A DNA stretch of 64,000 nucleotides from Lacticaseibacillus mingshuiensis (lineage in GTDB: Bacteria > Bacillota > Bacilli > Lactobacillales > Lactobacillaceae), in the NCBI RefSeq assembly GCF_016861785.1, contig NZ_BOLS01000005.1, positions 1 through 64,000 of the forward strand. Reading direction: 5' to 3'. Each line of letters starts with the position of its first letter. Within the stretch, counting starts at the first letter, position 1. Under the pieces are notes generated by a model, which was not told where the DNA came from, made no database searches, and worked only from the letters and a program-made list of their open reading frames with translations. Positions 1 to 7,078 of this stretch are shown piece after piece. A program made the translations under genes and the position numbers.

Positions 1-53
1 CCGTGCCACAGGCGCTTTATGCCTACCGTCGGATTTCTTGTTACTTGTATTTG

Positions 54-150
54 CCCCCCTATTAGACACTGGGGGCTACAGCGGCCGGCTAACGCCGACC
101 GCCGCCGCTCGCGCTAGCGGCTTTCGCGCTGCACGCCGCGCACGGCGGCG
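54..150 (+). repeat. Structured repeat, copy 1 (three predicted hairpins)
   Basis: This stretch is about 75-80 percent identical to the reverse complement of 29161-29262. Three stems can be drawn: C-run with G-run (54-59 with 71-75), a GCGG(C)CGGC/GCCGACCGC stem with a 4-nt loop (84-105), and a long stem closed by CGCCGC and GCGGCG (108-150). In the other copy the last stem is closed by GGCAC and GTGCC, so both strands of the stem have changed together. The element ends about 170 bases before a XRE gene in the same orientation. It could be an oriT-like DNA structure or a structured RNA. Its class is not recognised. Confidence 0.6.
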
Positions 151-321
151 AGGGTTCCTCCTTTCATCACTAATCGTATTGACAAGCTATACGTTAACGC
201 AATGATATCAAGACTTTCAACAGATTTCCTTAGCTTTTTCATAGCTACATAACTTTCAAATATAGTTGTGCAACTTGGTATAGGTATTGCTGTTTGGTAA
301 TCTGATAACGAGGTGATTAAT

Positions 322-867
322 ATGACAAAAGTGCACTATTTTGGCCCAAATCTAAAACGGCTCCGTATTCAAAGCGGGTTATCCCAAGCAGAACTTGGAG
401 CTGCTTTGGATACTCCGGTTAACGGACAAGCTATTTCTAACTGGGAACGTGAGAATAACCACCCAACCTACGAGAACTTGATCGGCATTGCTAAATTTTT
501 CAATGTTATGCCTTCAGAACTTTTGAGAACAGAAAAAGAGACCGCAGTTGGAGAAACTACGGCCATTCTTGATCGAATTGACGAATATATGCCAAAGGTG
601 ACGGAAATACGTCGGGTTATGCATATGATGAAGGATTTCTCACCGCGACAATTAGATGGATTATCGGAACAGCTTGATCAAATCATGCAATACTTTCGCC
701 CGTACACACCTGTTGATGAAGACGGTGAACCGGAAACGGATCAGAATGGTCGAAAAATCACGAAACAATCCAAGTATCGAGATATACCTATTAAGGAAAT
801 TCATCAAGTTTACCAGGAGCTTAAGGCCATACAATCATACCGGGATGATCAGCAGAAACGGGATTGA
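322..867 (+). CDS. XRE-family transcriptional regulator
   Basis: A 181-residue protein with an N-terminal Cro/CI-type helix-turn-helix (about residues 8-65; motif LSQAELGAAL and ISNWERENNHP). The C-terminal half is predicted helical and resembles that of the XRE protein at 32294-32860 (shared pattern I-x-x-L/I-RRV and a charged tail). ATG at 322 is chosen over the in-frame GTG at 313 because AGGTG at 311-315 sits six bases before it. The gene follows a structured repeat whose sister precedes a defence operon. It probably controls a mobile or defence locus lying mostly outside the window. Its target is unknown. Confidence 0.75.
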   Translation: MTKVHYFGPNLKRLRIQSGLSQAELGAALDTPVNGQAISNWERENNHPTYENLIGIAKFFNVMPSELLRTEKETAVGETTAILDRIDEYMPKVTEIRRVMHMMKDFSPRQLDGLSEQLDQIMQYFRPYTPVDEDGEPETDQNGRKITKQSKYRDIPIKEIHQVYQELKAIQSYRDDQQKRD

Positions 868-943
868 CTGATAACAATAAGGGACTAGATACAATTCGAT
901 TTTTCCAAGCAAAGTAACAACTGGATTATCACCGCCGGCATCT

Positions 944-995
944 AAAAAAGCCTGGCATACATGCCCACTGCAATCCACGGGTATGTATGCCAGGC
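944..995 (-). terminator. Intrinsic terminator of the AraC-type gene
   Basis: A near-perfect 17-bp stem (GCCTGGCATACATGCCC paired with its complement, 950-966 and 979-995) is followed on the minus strand by a run of six U. It lies between converging genes and may also slow transcription from the XRE gene on the plus strand. Confidence 0.85.
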
Positions 996-1038
996 CTTTA
1001 TGCTTTCCAGAAACCCAACAGAATTCTATTGCCAATTT

Positions 1039-1917
1039 CTATTTTTTGTTTGAGATACTCTCTCGATATTCCAACGGAGTACAACCAAAAAGTCTTTTGA
1101 AAGTTGCGCAATAATAGCTGACCGACTGGAATCCAGAATTAGAACTAATTTCCTTTACTGACATATCTGTCTTTGCAAGTAACTTTAGACTGATGTCGAG
1201 GCGGTATCGTGTGAGATATTCGGTTGGGGTCTGTGCCAAATAATTACGAAAAATATTAAAACATCGAGTTCGAGAAACTTTGCCAGCATCGGCAATATTA
1301 TCGATCTGAACTGTCTCAAAATAATGGCGATGTATATAGTCAACCATTTTCCAAATTTCCTGATTATTTACAGTATGTTCAGTATTTCGCGTTGAGTGAC
1401 CCATAAATTTGATGCACCTACTCATGGCTTTCATACATTCTACCTGAACATCTATCATATTCGGCTTGGGGGTACTCATTAACCCATGAATTATCCGCGC
1501 AGCGGAAGCAAGCTCTTGTGCTGCCTCGCTTTTACAATCAAACAACAGGTAATCTTCTGATGACCGTCCAAATGAATTATCTATCTGCTTTTGAATAGAG
1601 CTACAGCTACTATCGAAAAGGCTTGGTTCGACAATCATGTCAATGAACGTGCACTCATCTTTGGTGTCGGAAAATCCGTAGTGCATTCTCTTACTGTTAA
1701 CAAGGAGAATACTTTTTGGTAAGAGTGTAACAATTTGACCATTTATAAAAAAATCCATAGTTCCATCAAGAATAGAAACAATTTCGACCCCACTATGCCA
1801 GTGACACGCGCCCCAATATCCAAACTGGGAAAGTTTATTGATTCGCACATAGAGTGGAAAGTCGTTGATGTTATACTGCATTTCTTCAGAAAAATCTGAG
1901 AATACCTTTATTTCCAT
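1039..1917 (-). CDS. AraC-family regulator with cupin sensor domain
   Basis: A 292-residue protein. Residues about 20-90 look like the AraC-type cupin (HWHSGVEI, then LPKSILLVNS), which in this family binds a small ligand. Residues about 190-290 carry two helix-turn-helix motifs (VSRTRCFNIFRNYL; VKEISSNSGFQSVSYYCATFKR and the closing P-x-EYR). AGAGGCG sits just upstream of the ATG. The gene is divergent from a broken HAD-phosphatase gene, so the two probably once formed a regulator-target pair, perhaps for sugar phosphate use. AT-rich base content sets it apart from the genes at 7-10 kb. The ligand is unknown. Confidence 0.85.
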   Translation of the reverse strand: MEIKVFSDFSEEMQYNINDFPLYVRINKLSQFGYWGACHWHSGVEIVSILDGTMDFFINGQIVTLLPKSILLVNSKRMHYGFSDTKDECTFIDMIVEPSLFDSSCSSIQKQIDNSFGRSSEDYLLFDCKSEAAQELASAARIIHGLMSTPKPNMIDVQVECMKAMSRCIKFMGHSTRNTEHTVNNQEIWKMVDYIHRHYFETVQIDNIADAGKVSRTRCFNIFRNYLAQTPTEYLTRYRLDISLKLLAKTDMSVKEISSNSGFQSVSYYCATFKRLFGCTPLEYRESISNKK

Positions 1918-2023
1918 TTTGTCGCCTCTGTACGATTTTTATATTCATCCGCGCAATATTAACATTCTACCGCTAATTTCGCGCCTTATAATGGAACTAT
2001 ACTGATACTAGGAGTGAAGTTCA

Positions 2024-2448
2024 ATGAGATCCGTAAAACTTATCGCTACAGATATGGACGAAACTTTATTAACATCAGACAAACACGTTCCAGAAGAATT
2101 TTATAAACTTGTAAGTCAGTTAGATCATGTCGGCGTTGTCACAGCGATTGCCAGTGGACGGCCACTGTACGGCCACTGTACACACTGAAAGCTCAATTTC
2201 CAGATTTGCCTTTGGCTTTCATTGCAGACAACGGTGGCGTTGTTGAATTTCACGGAGAATTGATTCATCAAGCAAGGTTAAAAACAGAAGATTATCAGAA
2301 GATGATCAGCTTTACACTTCAACAAACAGCTGGAATTCCAATTCTGTGCGGCCTGAACTCAGCGTATATTCCAAAGATTTTTGAAGCCTCACTTAATCAC
2401 CTCGAGTATTTTTATTCCCTCGGTTTAAAATCGAAGTGCAACACCTGA
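2024..2448 (+). pseudogene. Broken Cof-type HAD hydrolase
   Basis: The reading frame opens with ATDMDETLL, the DxD motif of Cof/YidA-type haloacid dehalogenase phosphatases, and has a good RBS (GGAGTG, 2011-2016). At 2159-2180 an 11-bp unit, CGGCCACTGTA, is present twice in tandem. This shifts the frame to a TGA at 2189. Removing one copy restores SGRPLYTLKAQFPDLPLAFI and the IADNGG motif. The restored frame runs to 2448, about 140 codons, against roughly 270 in the family, and then meets the IS110 element. So the gene carries two lesions: a duplication and a 3' truncation. It was probably the target of the divergent AraC regulator. Confidence 0.85.
2159..2180. repeat. 11-bp tandem duplication causing a frameshift
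   Basis: CGGCCACTGTA occurs twice back to back (2159-2169 and 2170-2180) within the HAD-hydrolase frame. Deleting one unit restores an uninterrupted conserved protein sequence, so the duplication is most likely recent and the direct cause of inactivation. Confidence 0.9.
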
Positions 2449-2487
2449 TAAAGCAGACCAATTTGCAAAGAAAGGAGGTCCAGTCTT

Positions 2488-3717
2488 ATGAACTTGAATG
2501 TTGGTATTGATGTTTCAAAAGCTAAGCTTGATTTTTGTGGTATGGATAGTGATCAGAAGGTCATCTTTCAGGACTCTGTCTTGAATCGACCAGCTGGCAC
2601 AAATGCCATCAAGCAATGCATCTTAGATGCCAATGAGAAGCACGACTATGAACGTACTATCATTGGCCTTGAAGCAACTTCTGTTTACAACGTTCTGCCT
2701 TCTCGTGCCTTAGAAGAGGACGATGAGCTTCAGGCTCTCGGTCTTGAAGTCGTTACCTTGAATCCCAAGATGACGCATCGCTTCAGCCAAGTGTACGATC
2801 AGGATAAAACGGATAAGGTTGATGCCCGTAACATCGCCGACTTTCTTCGAGTAGGCCGTTATCAAGTGCCAGTGCCTCGCGATGAGCGTCACATCGCGCT
2901 TCAACGGCTAACCCGTGAAAGGTTTCATCTGACCAAGGAAATGACTTGGTGTAAGAACCACTTCCTCAATAACTTGTACTTTAAGATGAACACGATCGAC
3001 GCAGAGCTACCGACTTCAGTCTTTGGCGCCACCATGATGACCGTTTTGACCGATGAGCGGTACTCATTGGACGAGCTTGCGGAGATACCGCTAGAACAGC
3101 TCACCGATGATCTCAACAAACTTGGTCGTGGCCGCTTCGGCGATCCCGAAGCAGTCGCCCAGGCGCTCAAGCGTTCAGCACGTGACTCATACCGACTCGA
3201 TAAGCAAGTGATGGATTCTGTGAATCTTGTCTTGGGCATGTATGCCAACGAGATCCGCATGTTTGCCAAACAGCTTAAAGAGCTGGATAAGAGCATCACC
3301 GCCTTATGCGACGCCACACCTGAAGCGAAGTGCCTCCGCAGTATTCCTGGCATTGGACCAGTATACGCGGCGGGTATTGTCGCCGAGGTGGCACAACCAG
3401 AGCGTTTCAAGAATGAAGCAAGTTTAGCCAAATACGCCGGCCTAGTCTGGCAAAGAAGTCAGTCAGGCAACACGGAGCGTCAAGCGACGCCACGTGTTCA
3501 CAGCGGAGATCAGTACCTGCGTTATTACTTAGTTGAAGCTGCCAACAAAGTAAGAACGTACGATCCCACATTTGCCCGCTACTACGACAAGAAATATCGG
3601 GAGGTTCCAAAGTATCAACATCGTCGCGCCTGTCTATTGACCGCTCGCAAGCTTGTACGCTTAGTTCTCACTTTGATGAAGAACCATGAATTGTACCAAC
3701 CTGCGAAAATGGTCTAG
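2488..3717 (+). CDS. IS110-family transposase (DEDD)
   Basis: A 409-residue transposase. The N-terminal RuvC-like domain has D8 (GIDVSK), E62 (GLEATS), and D109 and D112 (TDKVDARNIA), the DEDD catalytic set. The C-terminal Tnp domain is seen at about 290-400 (LRSIPGIGPVYAAGIVAEV, then YAGLVWQRSQSG). Family members recombine DNA under guidance of a bridge RNA from the element's own non-coding end. AAAGGAGG precedes the ATG. The frame is intact and the length is normal, so the element may be active. It truncates the HAD gene to its left. Confidence 0.95.
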   Translation: MNLNVGIDVSKAKLDFCGMDSDQKVIFQDSVLNRPAGTNAIKQCILDANEKHDYERTIIGLEATSVYNVLPSRALEEDDELQALGLEVVTLNPKMTHRFSQVYDQDKTDKVDARNIADFLRVGRYQVPVPRDERHIALQRLTRERFHLTKEMTWCKNHFLNNLYFKMNTIDAELPTSVFGATMMTVLTDERYSLDELAEIPLEQLTDDLNKLGRGRFGDPEAVAQALKRSARDSYRLDKQVMDSVNLVLGMYANEIRMFAKQLKELDKSITALCDATPEAKCLRSIPGIGPVYAAGIVAEVAQPERFKNEASLAKYAGLVWQRSQSGNTERQATPRVHSGDQYLRYYLVEAANKVRTYDPTFARYYDKKYREVPKYQHRRACLLTARKLVRLVLTLMKNHELYQPAKMV

Positions 3718-3840
3718 CGTGACTGGCGAAGTTTAACGGACGCTTCCCCGCAACCGAAAAATAAGAAAGTTGTGGGCTGGGGGAAGTGTACGCTCAACTT
3801 TCAAAAATAGATCTTAGAATCTTGCCTCAACTCCTTGACT
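3718..3840 (+). ncRNA. Candidate IS110 right-end guide RNA region
   Basis: No gene is present between the transposase stop and the next inverted repeat. A clear stem forms from CTTCCCC-GCAAC (3743-3754) and GTTGT-GGG-x-GGGGAAG (about 3769-3786) with an A-rich loop. In IS1111-type elements the bridge RNA lies 3' of the transposase and folds into stem-loops with target- and donor-binding loops. The assignment follows from position and structure only. Confidence 0.4.
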
Positions 3841-3863
3841 CTTTACCACAAGACTATTTTTTA

Positions 3864-3883
3864 ACGTTTAGACATTTAAACGT
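3864..3883. promoter_or_regulatory. ArsR-type operator-like palindrome downstream of the regulator
   Basis: ACGTTTA and TAAACGT face each other across six bases. The site resembles the palindrome in front of the ArsR gene (4263-4280). It lies between the IS element and the end of arsR, where no target gene remains, so it may be the left-over control site of a lost transcription unit. Confidence 0.5.
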
Positions 3884-3900
3884 ATAGGCCTTAAAAATGG

Positions 3901-3915
3901 TCGTCCAAAACGACT
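3901..3915 (-). terminator. Small terminator hairpin overlapping the ArsR stop codon
   Basis: On the minus strand GTCGT-TTTGG-ACGAC starts at the stop codon and is followed by CATTTTTA. The stem is short (5 bp), so this is a weak terminator candidate. Confidence 0.4.
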
Positions 3916-4237
3916 ATTTTTTGCCTGCGACATCTGCCTCAAGCGCGGTGACCAGTTGTTTGAGTAGTCCGAGTGCGTCTGCCATGTTGGTGCGGTAGTA
4001 GCGCTCTGTTCCGACTTGGTTGACCGCTAATATTCCAGCATCACGCATCAACTTGAGATGATGCGAGACTGCTGGGCGTGACAGCGATAATCGATCTGTG
4101 ATTTCACTGACGGTAAGTTGATCGGTTTGGCAAAGCATCAGCAAAATCCGCTGTCGGTTCTCATCGAGTAAGATAGATAATACCGGAGCGCTTTTTTGAA
4201 AAATCGCCAGCGTTTCCTCTGAATTATGTTTAGTCAT
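3914..4237 (-). CDS. ArsR/SmtB-family repressor
   Basis: A 107-residue winged-helix protein with the ArsR core at about 25-80 (ILLDENRQRILLML, then LTVSEITDRLSLSRPAVSHHLKLM and a wing AVNQVGTERYYR). The ELCVCD-type metal cysteines are replaced by an acidic or leucine context and only one Cys is seen (LCQTD), so a classical metal sensor is doubtful. The start at 4237 is chosen because GGGAGA lies eight bases upstream. A longer frame to 4282 would cover the operator. The palindrome at 4263-4280 suggests self-repression. No obvious target gene is next to it. Confidence 0.85.
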   Translation of the reverse strand: MTKHNSEETLAIFQKSAPVLSILLDENRQRILLMLCQTDQLTVSEITDRLSLSRPAVSHHLKLMRDAGILAVNQVGTERYYRTNMADALGLLKQLVTALEADVAGKK

Positions 4238-4262
4238 CGATATCTCCCGTATAATAGTTCTA

Positions 4263-4280
4263 ACGTTTAACATCTTAAAC
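4263..4280. promoter_or_regulatory. Palindromic operator in front of arsR
   Basis: GTTTAA-CATC-TTAAAC is a perfect inverted repeat about 26 bases before the arsR start, where an autorepressor would bind. A related copy lies at 3864-3883. Confidence 0.6.
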
Positions 4281-4386
4281 ACTAAAACTTATTCTGTAGT
4301 CTTTGTCAAGTACAATTTAGAGGACATAAACATAGAGAATCAGCTTTTTTTCAAGAACCGTAACCCAGGCTCGATGTGTGCTTCGC

Positions 4387-4415
4387 TTGAAAATGACGGC
4401 ACGGTTTGCTAAAAT
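4387..4415 (+). promoter_or_regulatory. Promoter of the antiporter gene
   Basis: TTGAAA and TAAAAT are separated by exactly 17 bases. The predicted transcript starts near 4422 and passes through the leader hairpin at 4456-4516. Confidence 0.65.
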
Positions 4416-4455
4416 TTAAAAGATGTTATTAAAACTTAAATAGATCAATCGGTTG

Positions 4456-4516
4456 ACGTAAGCTCAAGGTTTTCTCTTTCAGGGGTGTGAAAGAGGTACT
4501 TGGCTTACGTTTTTTG
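4456..4516 (+). promoter_or_regulatory. Leader hairpin with U-tract before the antiporter gene
   Basis: ACGTAAGC pairs with GCTTACGT and an inner CTCTTTCA pairs with TGAAAGAG. Seven T follow, about five bases before the AGGAGG ribosome site. The form is that of an intrinsic terminator inside a leader, so the antiporter may be controlled by attenuation or a riboswitch. No known class was recognised. Confidence 0.6.
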
Positions 4517-4533
4517 TATGAGGAGGTTTTGGT

Positions 4534-5688
4534 TTGGAATTTTTAGGCGCACTTGTCATCATTTTGATTGCTACCAGTTTAATCGGCCACTTGGCAGCGC
4601 GGATTGGTATTCCGGCAGTGATCGGTCAGTTGCTCGTTGGTATCGTGCTTGGCCCAGCATTGTTGAATTGGGTGCATCCCAATGAGTTTATCCATATTTT
4701 TTCAGAAATCGGGGTCATTATCTTGATGTTCATTGCCGGATTAGAGAGTGACCTTACGTTGTTGAAAAAATACTTACGTCCTAGTGTGATTGTTGCATTG
4801 TTGGGCGTCTTGGTCCCGATGGCGCTGATTTATCCAGTCGGGCTTTGGTTCGGACTGACCCAGTTTGAAAGCCTATTTTTAAGTGTCATCTTTGCCGCCA
4901 CATCTGTTTCAATTTCGGTGGCCGTGATGAAGGAGTTGAACTTACTTGATAGCAAAAGTGGTTCGACGGTTCTTGGCGCGGCGGTGGTCGATGATGTGTT
5001 GGCGGTCGTTTTACTCAGCATTATGGTCAGTGTAATGGGTACGACGACGGGTTCGACCACGCAAATCCCACTGGCCCTGACTTTTTTGGAGCAGTTGATC
5101 TACTTTGTCGCGATTTATTTCGTCGTGCGCTTCATCGCCCCGATTCTCGCCAAGCTCGGGACCAAATTACTGATTCCAGTCGGACCGACGTTGATGGCTA
5201 TGATCTTATGTTTTGGCATGGCGTATATCGCGGATCTGATCGGGCTGAGTGCAGTTATCGGGGCCTTCTTTGCCGGGATTGCGATTGCCCAGACGCATGT
5301 CGCTCATGAAGTCGATCAAAGTATTGAACCGATCGGCTACGCGATTTTCATTCCCGTGTTCTTCGTTTCGATTGGGCTGAACATGTCGTTAGCCGGAATC
5401 GAACACGACTTATTATTGATCGTCGTCTTGACCGTTGTCGCTACGCTGACTAAGCTTTTGGGTGCAGGTAGCGGCGCCAAATTTTCCGGGTTTGCTTTAG
5501 ATGAATCATACTTAGTCGGTGCAGGTATGGTTTCACGCGGAGAAATGGCCTTGATTATTGCGCAGATCGGCTATCAAGCCAAGCTGATCAGCGGGGATTA
5601 CTATTCAGCAATCATCACCGCAGTCATCTTAACAACGTTATTGGCACCGTTTCTGCTCAAACATGCTGCGCGTCGCATTAACGCCTAG
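4534..5688 (+). CDS. CPA2-type monovalent cation/proton antiporter
   Basis: A 384-residue protein of about 11-12 membrane segments, matching the Na+/H+ exchanger domain of the CPA2 family (NapA/KefB-like). Visible landmarks are IGQLLVGIVLGPALL near residue 30, FIAGLESDL near 70 and the VVDDVLAVVL segment near 150, whose paired aspartates bind the ion in this family. There is no C-terminal RCK domain. The start is TTG, with AGGAGG seven bases upstream. It exchanges Na+ or K+ for protons across the cell membrane. The leader carries a terminator-like hairpin, so expression is probably conditional. Cation choice is not resolved. Confidence 0.9.
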   Translation: MEFLGALVIILIATSLIGHLAARIGIPAVIGQLLVGIVLGPALLNWVHPNEFIHIFSEIGVIILMFIAGLESDLTLLKKYLRPSVIVALLGVLVPMALIYPVGLWFGLTQFESLFLSVIFAATSVSISVAVMKELNLLDSKSGSTVLGAAVVDDVLAVVLLSIMVSVMGTTTGSTTQIPLALTFLEQLIYFVAIYFVVRFIAPILAKLGTKLLIPVGPTLMAMILCFGMAYIADLIGLSAVIGAFFAGIAIAQTHVAHEVDQSIEPIGYAIFIPVFFVSIGLNMSLAGIEHDLLLIVVLTVVATLTKLLGAGSGAKFSGFALDESYLVGAGMVSRGEMALIIAQIGYQAKLISGDYYSAIITAVILTTLLAPFLLKHAARRINA

Positions 5689-6355
5689 ATACAAAGATAC
5701 GGTCAATCCTTAAATCACGGATTAGCGGTATTTGTTTGCCTACCCTTGCGGATCAGTCACGCGGTATTGTAGCCACAGCGTATCTTCGTCTAATACCGTG
5801 GCGGTTTGTAACCTGAAACCGATTTGACGCGTATGCTAATCGTGATTGCGCCAGAACTAAGCCATCGCAACGATCAGAGGCAACGTCGCATTGATCCGCT
5901 CCAATCCATTATGAGATCGCCAGCTGGGATTGGTGAGGAATTTACTGATTTCTATGTTCAATGACACGGCGGCCACCACAATACGTTGGCTCAGCACGGC
6001 TCATCCAGCAACTCGGCGATCATAAATTTCGCGCTTTCATTTGAGCGTATTCTTAGGAAAGACCTTAGTTTGGACCTATAATGCAAGGAAGAAGTGTTTG
6101 TAGCACTTAATCTCAACAAAAAGAGCCTACTGAAAATCAGTAGACTCTATACTTGAGATGGCACATTAGTGGCACATTCCAATAGCGTTTTAAATAATGT
6201 TGGGACAACAATACGCTCTAAAAAGCGTGTTATACTGCGATTATTAGATTTAAGCATTCGAGAATATTATTTCCCGGGACATATCGGGTCCGTTCTGAGA
6301 AAATAGGCATGACGATCGAGCAAAACGGTCGAATCGGGATAACTTTTCGCCGGAT
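5689..6355. other. Long intergenic stretch with decayed sequence
   Basis: No intact gene is seen. On the minus strand a short protein-like frame (about 5857-5993) reads through IVVAAVSLNIEISKF and ends in a stop. It has no start or RBS and is probably a remnant. At 6118-6150 a hairpin (CTACTGA and TCAGTAG) has flanking A and T runs. At 6157-6180 there are two TGTGCC-type repeats on the minus strand like those at island 2's ends. A TATACT box at about 6231 may be a promoter for the next gene. Confidence 0.5.
6118..6180 (-). mobile_element. Possible relict island end (terminator plus arm-type repeats)
   Basis: A hairpin with a U-run on the minus strand is followed by AATGTGCCACT and AATGTGCCATC (minus-strand reading). 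The same pattern of two TGTGCC repeats is found about 60 bases inside both ends of island 2 (25976-25994, 34475-34493). This may be the abandoned end of a related element. No core site or integrase remains. Confidence 0.35.
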
Positions 6356-6360
6356 TTTTT

Positions 6361-6395
6361 CCCCGCCGCACCTGATTTTCCCAGGTGTGGCGGGG
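6361..6395 (+). other. Strong hairpin in the leader of the XRE-membrane gene
   Basis: CCCCGCC-x-CACCTG pairs with CAGGTG-x-GGCGGGG around a short loop. No T-run follows on either strand, so it is not a standard terminator. It may affect stability or access to the ribosome site 55 bases downstream. Confidence 0.5.
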
Positions 6396-6463
6396 ATGGA
6401 ACAGGTTTGTTGCTTGCCGGTGTGGGTGCTGATGGGCATGCTGAGGACATGGAGGTGAGCAAG

Positions 6464-7021
6464 ATGATCAACGAGGTACTGCAAGTCGCGCGCAAGAATG
6501 CGGGGATGACGCAAGAGGCCGTTGCCGGCAAATTATATGTGACGCGCCAGACGATCTCGCGCTGGGAACAAGGAAAGACGCTCCCGAATATCTATGCGCT
6601 GAAGGACTTGGCCGCCCTTTATCAGGTGTCGCTCGATGATCTGATTGCCGCCACCAAAACTGAAGCAAAGGCGGAAGGCACTATGTCAAAAATCAATTGG
6701 GCGTCCTTATTTGGTCTCTTCTGGTTCAATCTAATTGTGACCCTCAGCGTTGTGTTACTGGTCGCGGGACTACTGGTCGGCGCATGGGCGAGTGTGATCG
6801 CGTTTATCCTCTCCCCTGTGCTTGCGGCAGGACAGCTGGTCGCAAGTCACTGGTTTGTCATCGATTCGGGTATCTTGCCATTGTGGGGGCAGATCGGTGG
6901 CGCATTGTTGCTTTGCGCGGGCGGCCTGCTGCTCTGGCCGCGGCTGTTACAGCTCACCCGGTATCTGTGGCGGCGGTTCAAGCAGTATCTGCGGTACAAC
7001 GTGCGGGCGGTTTATCATTAA
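6464..7021 (+). CDS. XRE-family regulator with C-terminal membrane domain
   Basis: A 185-residue protein. Residues 1-60 form a XRE helix-turn-helix (ARKNAGMTQEAVAGKL, then TRQTISRWEQGKTLPN). Residues about 75-150 hold two to three hydrophobic segments, and the tail is Arg-rich (YLWRRFKQYLR). ATG at 6464 is chosen because GGAGGTGA lies five bases upstream. Similar HTH-membrane proteins are common in lactobacilli and are thought to sense envelope state, but ligands are mostly unknown. It is monocistronic, between a leader hairpin and a bidirectional terminator. Confidence 0.8.
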   Translation: MINEVLQVARKNAGMTQEAVAGKLYVTRQTISRWEQGKTLPNIYALKDLAALYQVSLDDLIAATKTEAKAEGTMSKINWASLFGLFWFNLIVTLSVVLLVAGLLVGAWASVIAFILSPVLAAGQLVASHWFVIDSGILPLWGQIGGALLLCAGGLLLWPRLLQLTRYLWRRFKQYLRYNVRAVYH

Positions 7022-7025
7022 AAAA

Positions 7026-7066
7026 ACGACCCCGGCTTGCCGATTCGGCAGGTTAGGGTCGTTTTG
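7026..7066. terminator. Bidirectional terminator
   Basis: ACGACCC and GGGTCGT enclose an inner TGCCG/CGGCA stem, with A6 on the left and T4 on the right. It serves both the XRE-membrane gene and nagB, which converge here. Confidence 0.85.
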
Positions 7067-7078
7067 TTGTCTATCAGA

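Larger units (their letters stand above)
2435..3840 (+). mobile_element. IS110-family insertion sequence (approximate ends)
   Basis: The element is defined by its transposase gene (2488-3717). The left non-coding part can be only some tens of bases, because the truncated HAD gene runs to about 2435-2448. The longer non-coding part is downstream of the transposase. That asymmetry is typical of the IS1111 branch, where the guide (bridge) RNA is encoded at the right end. No clear terminal inverted repeats were found by eye, so both boundaries are estimates. Confidence 0.7.

Noticed and set aside
54-150. Reading the structured repeat as a plain terminator
   Set aside because: It has three GC-rich hairpins without a U-run, and a second copy with paired changes, which a terminator would not need.
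835-1035. A 66-codon minus-strand frame downstream of the AraC gene
   Set aside because: It runs through the terminator hairpin at 950-995, so it cannot be a normal gene.
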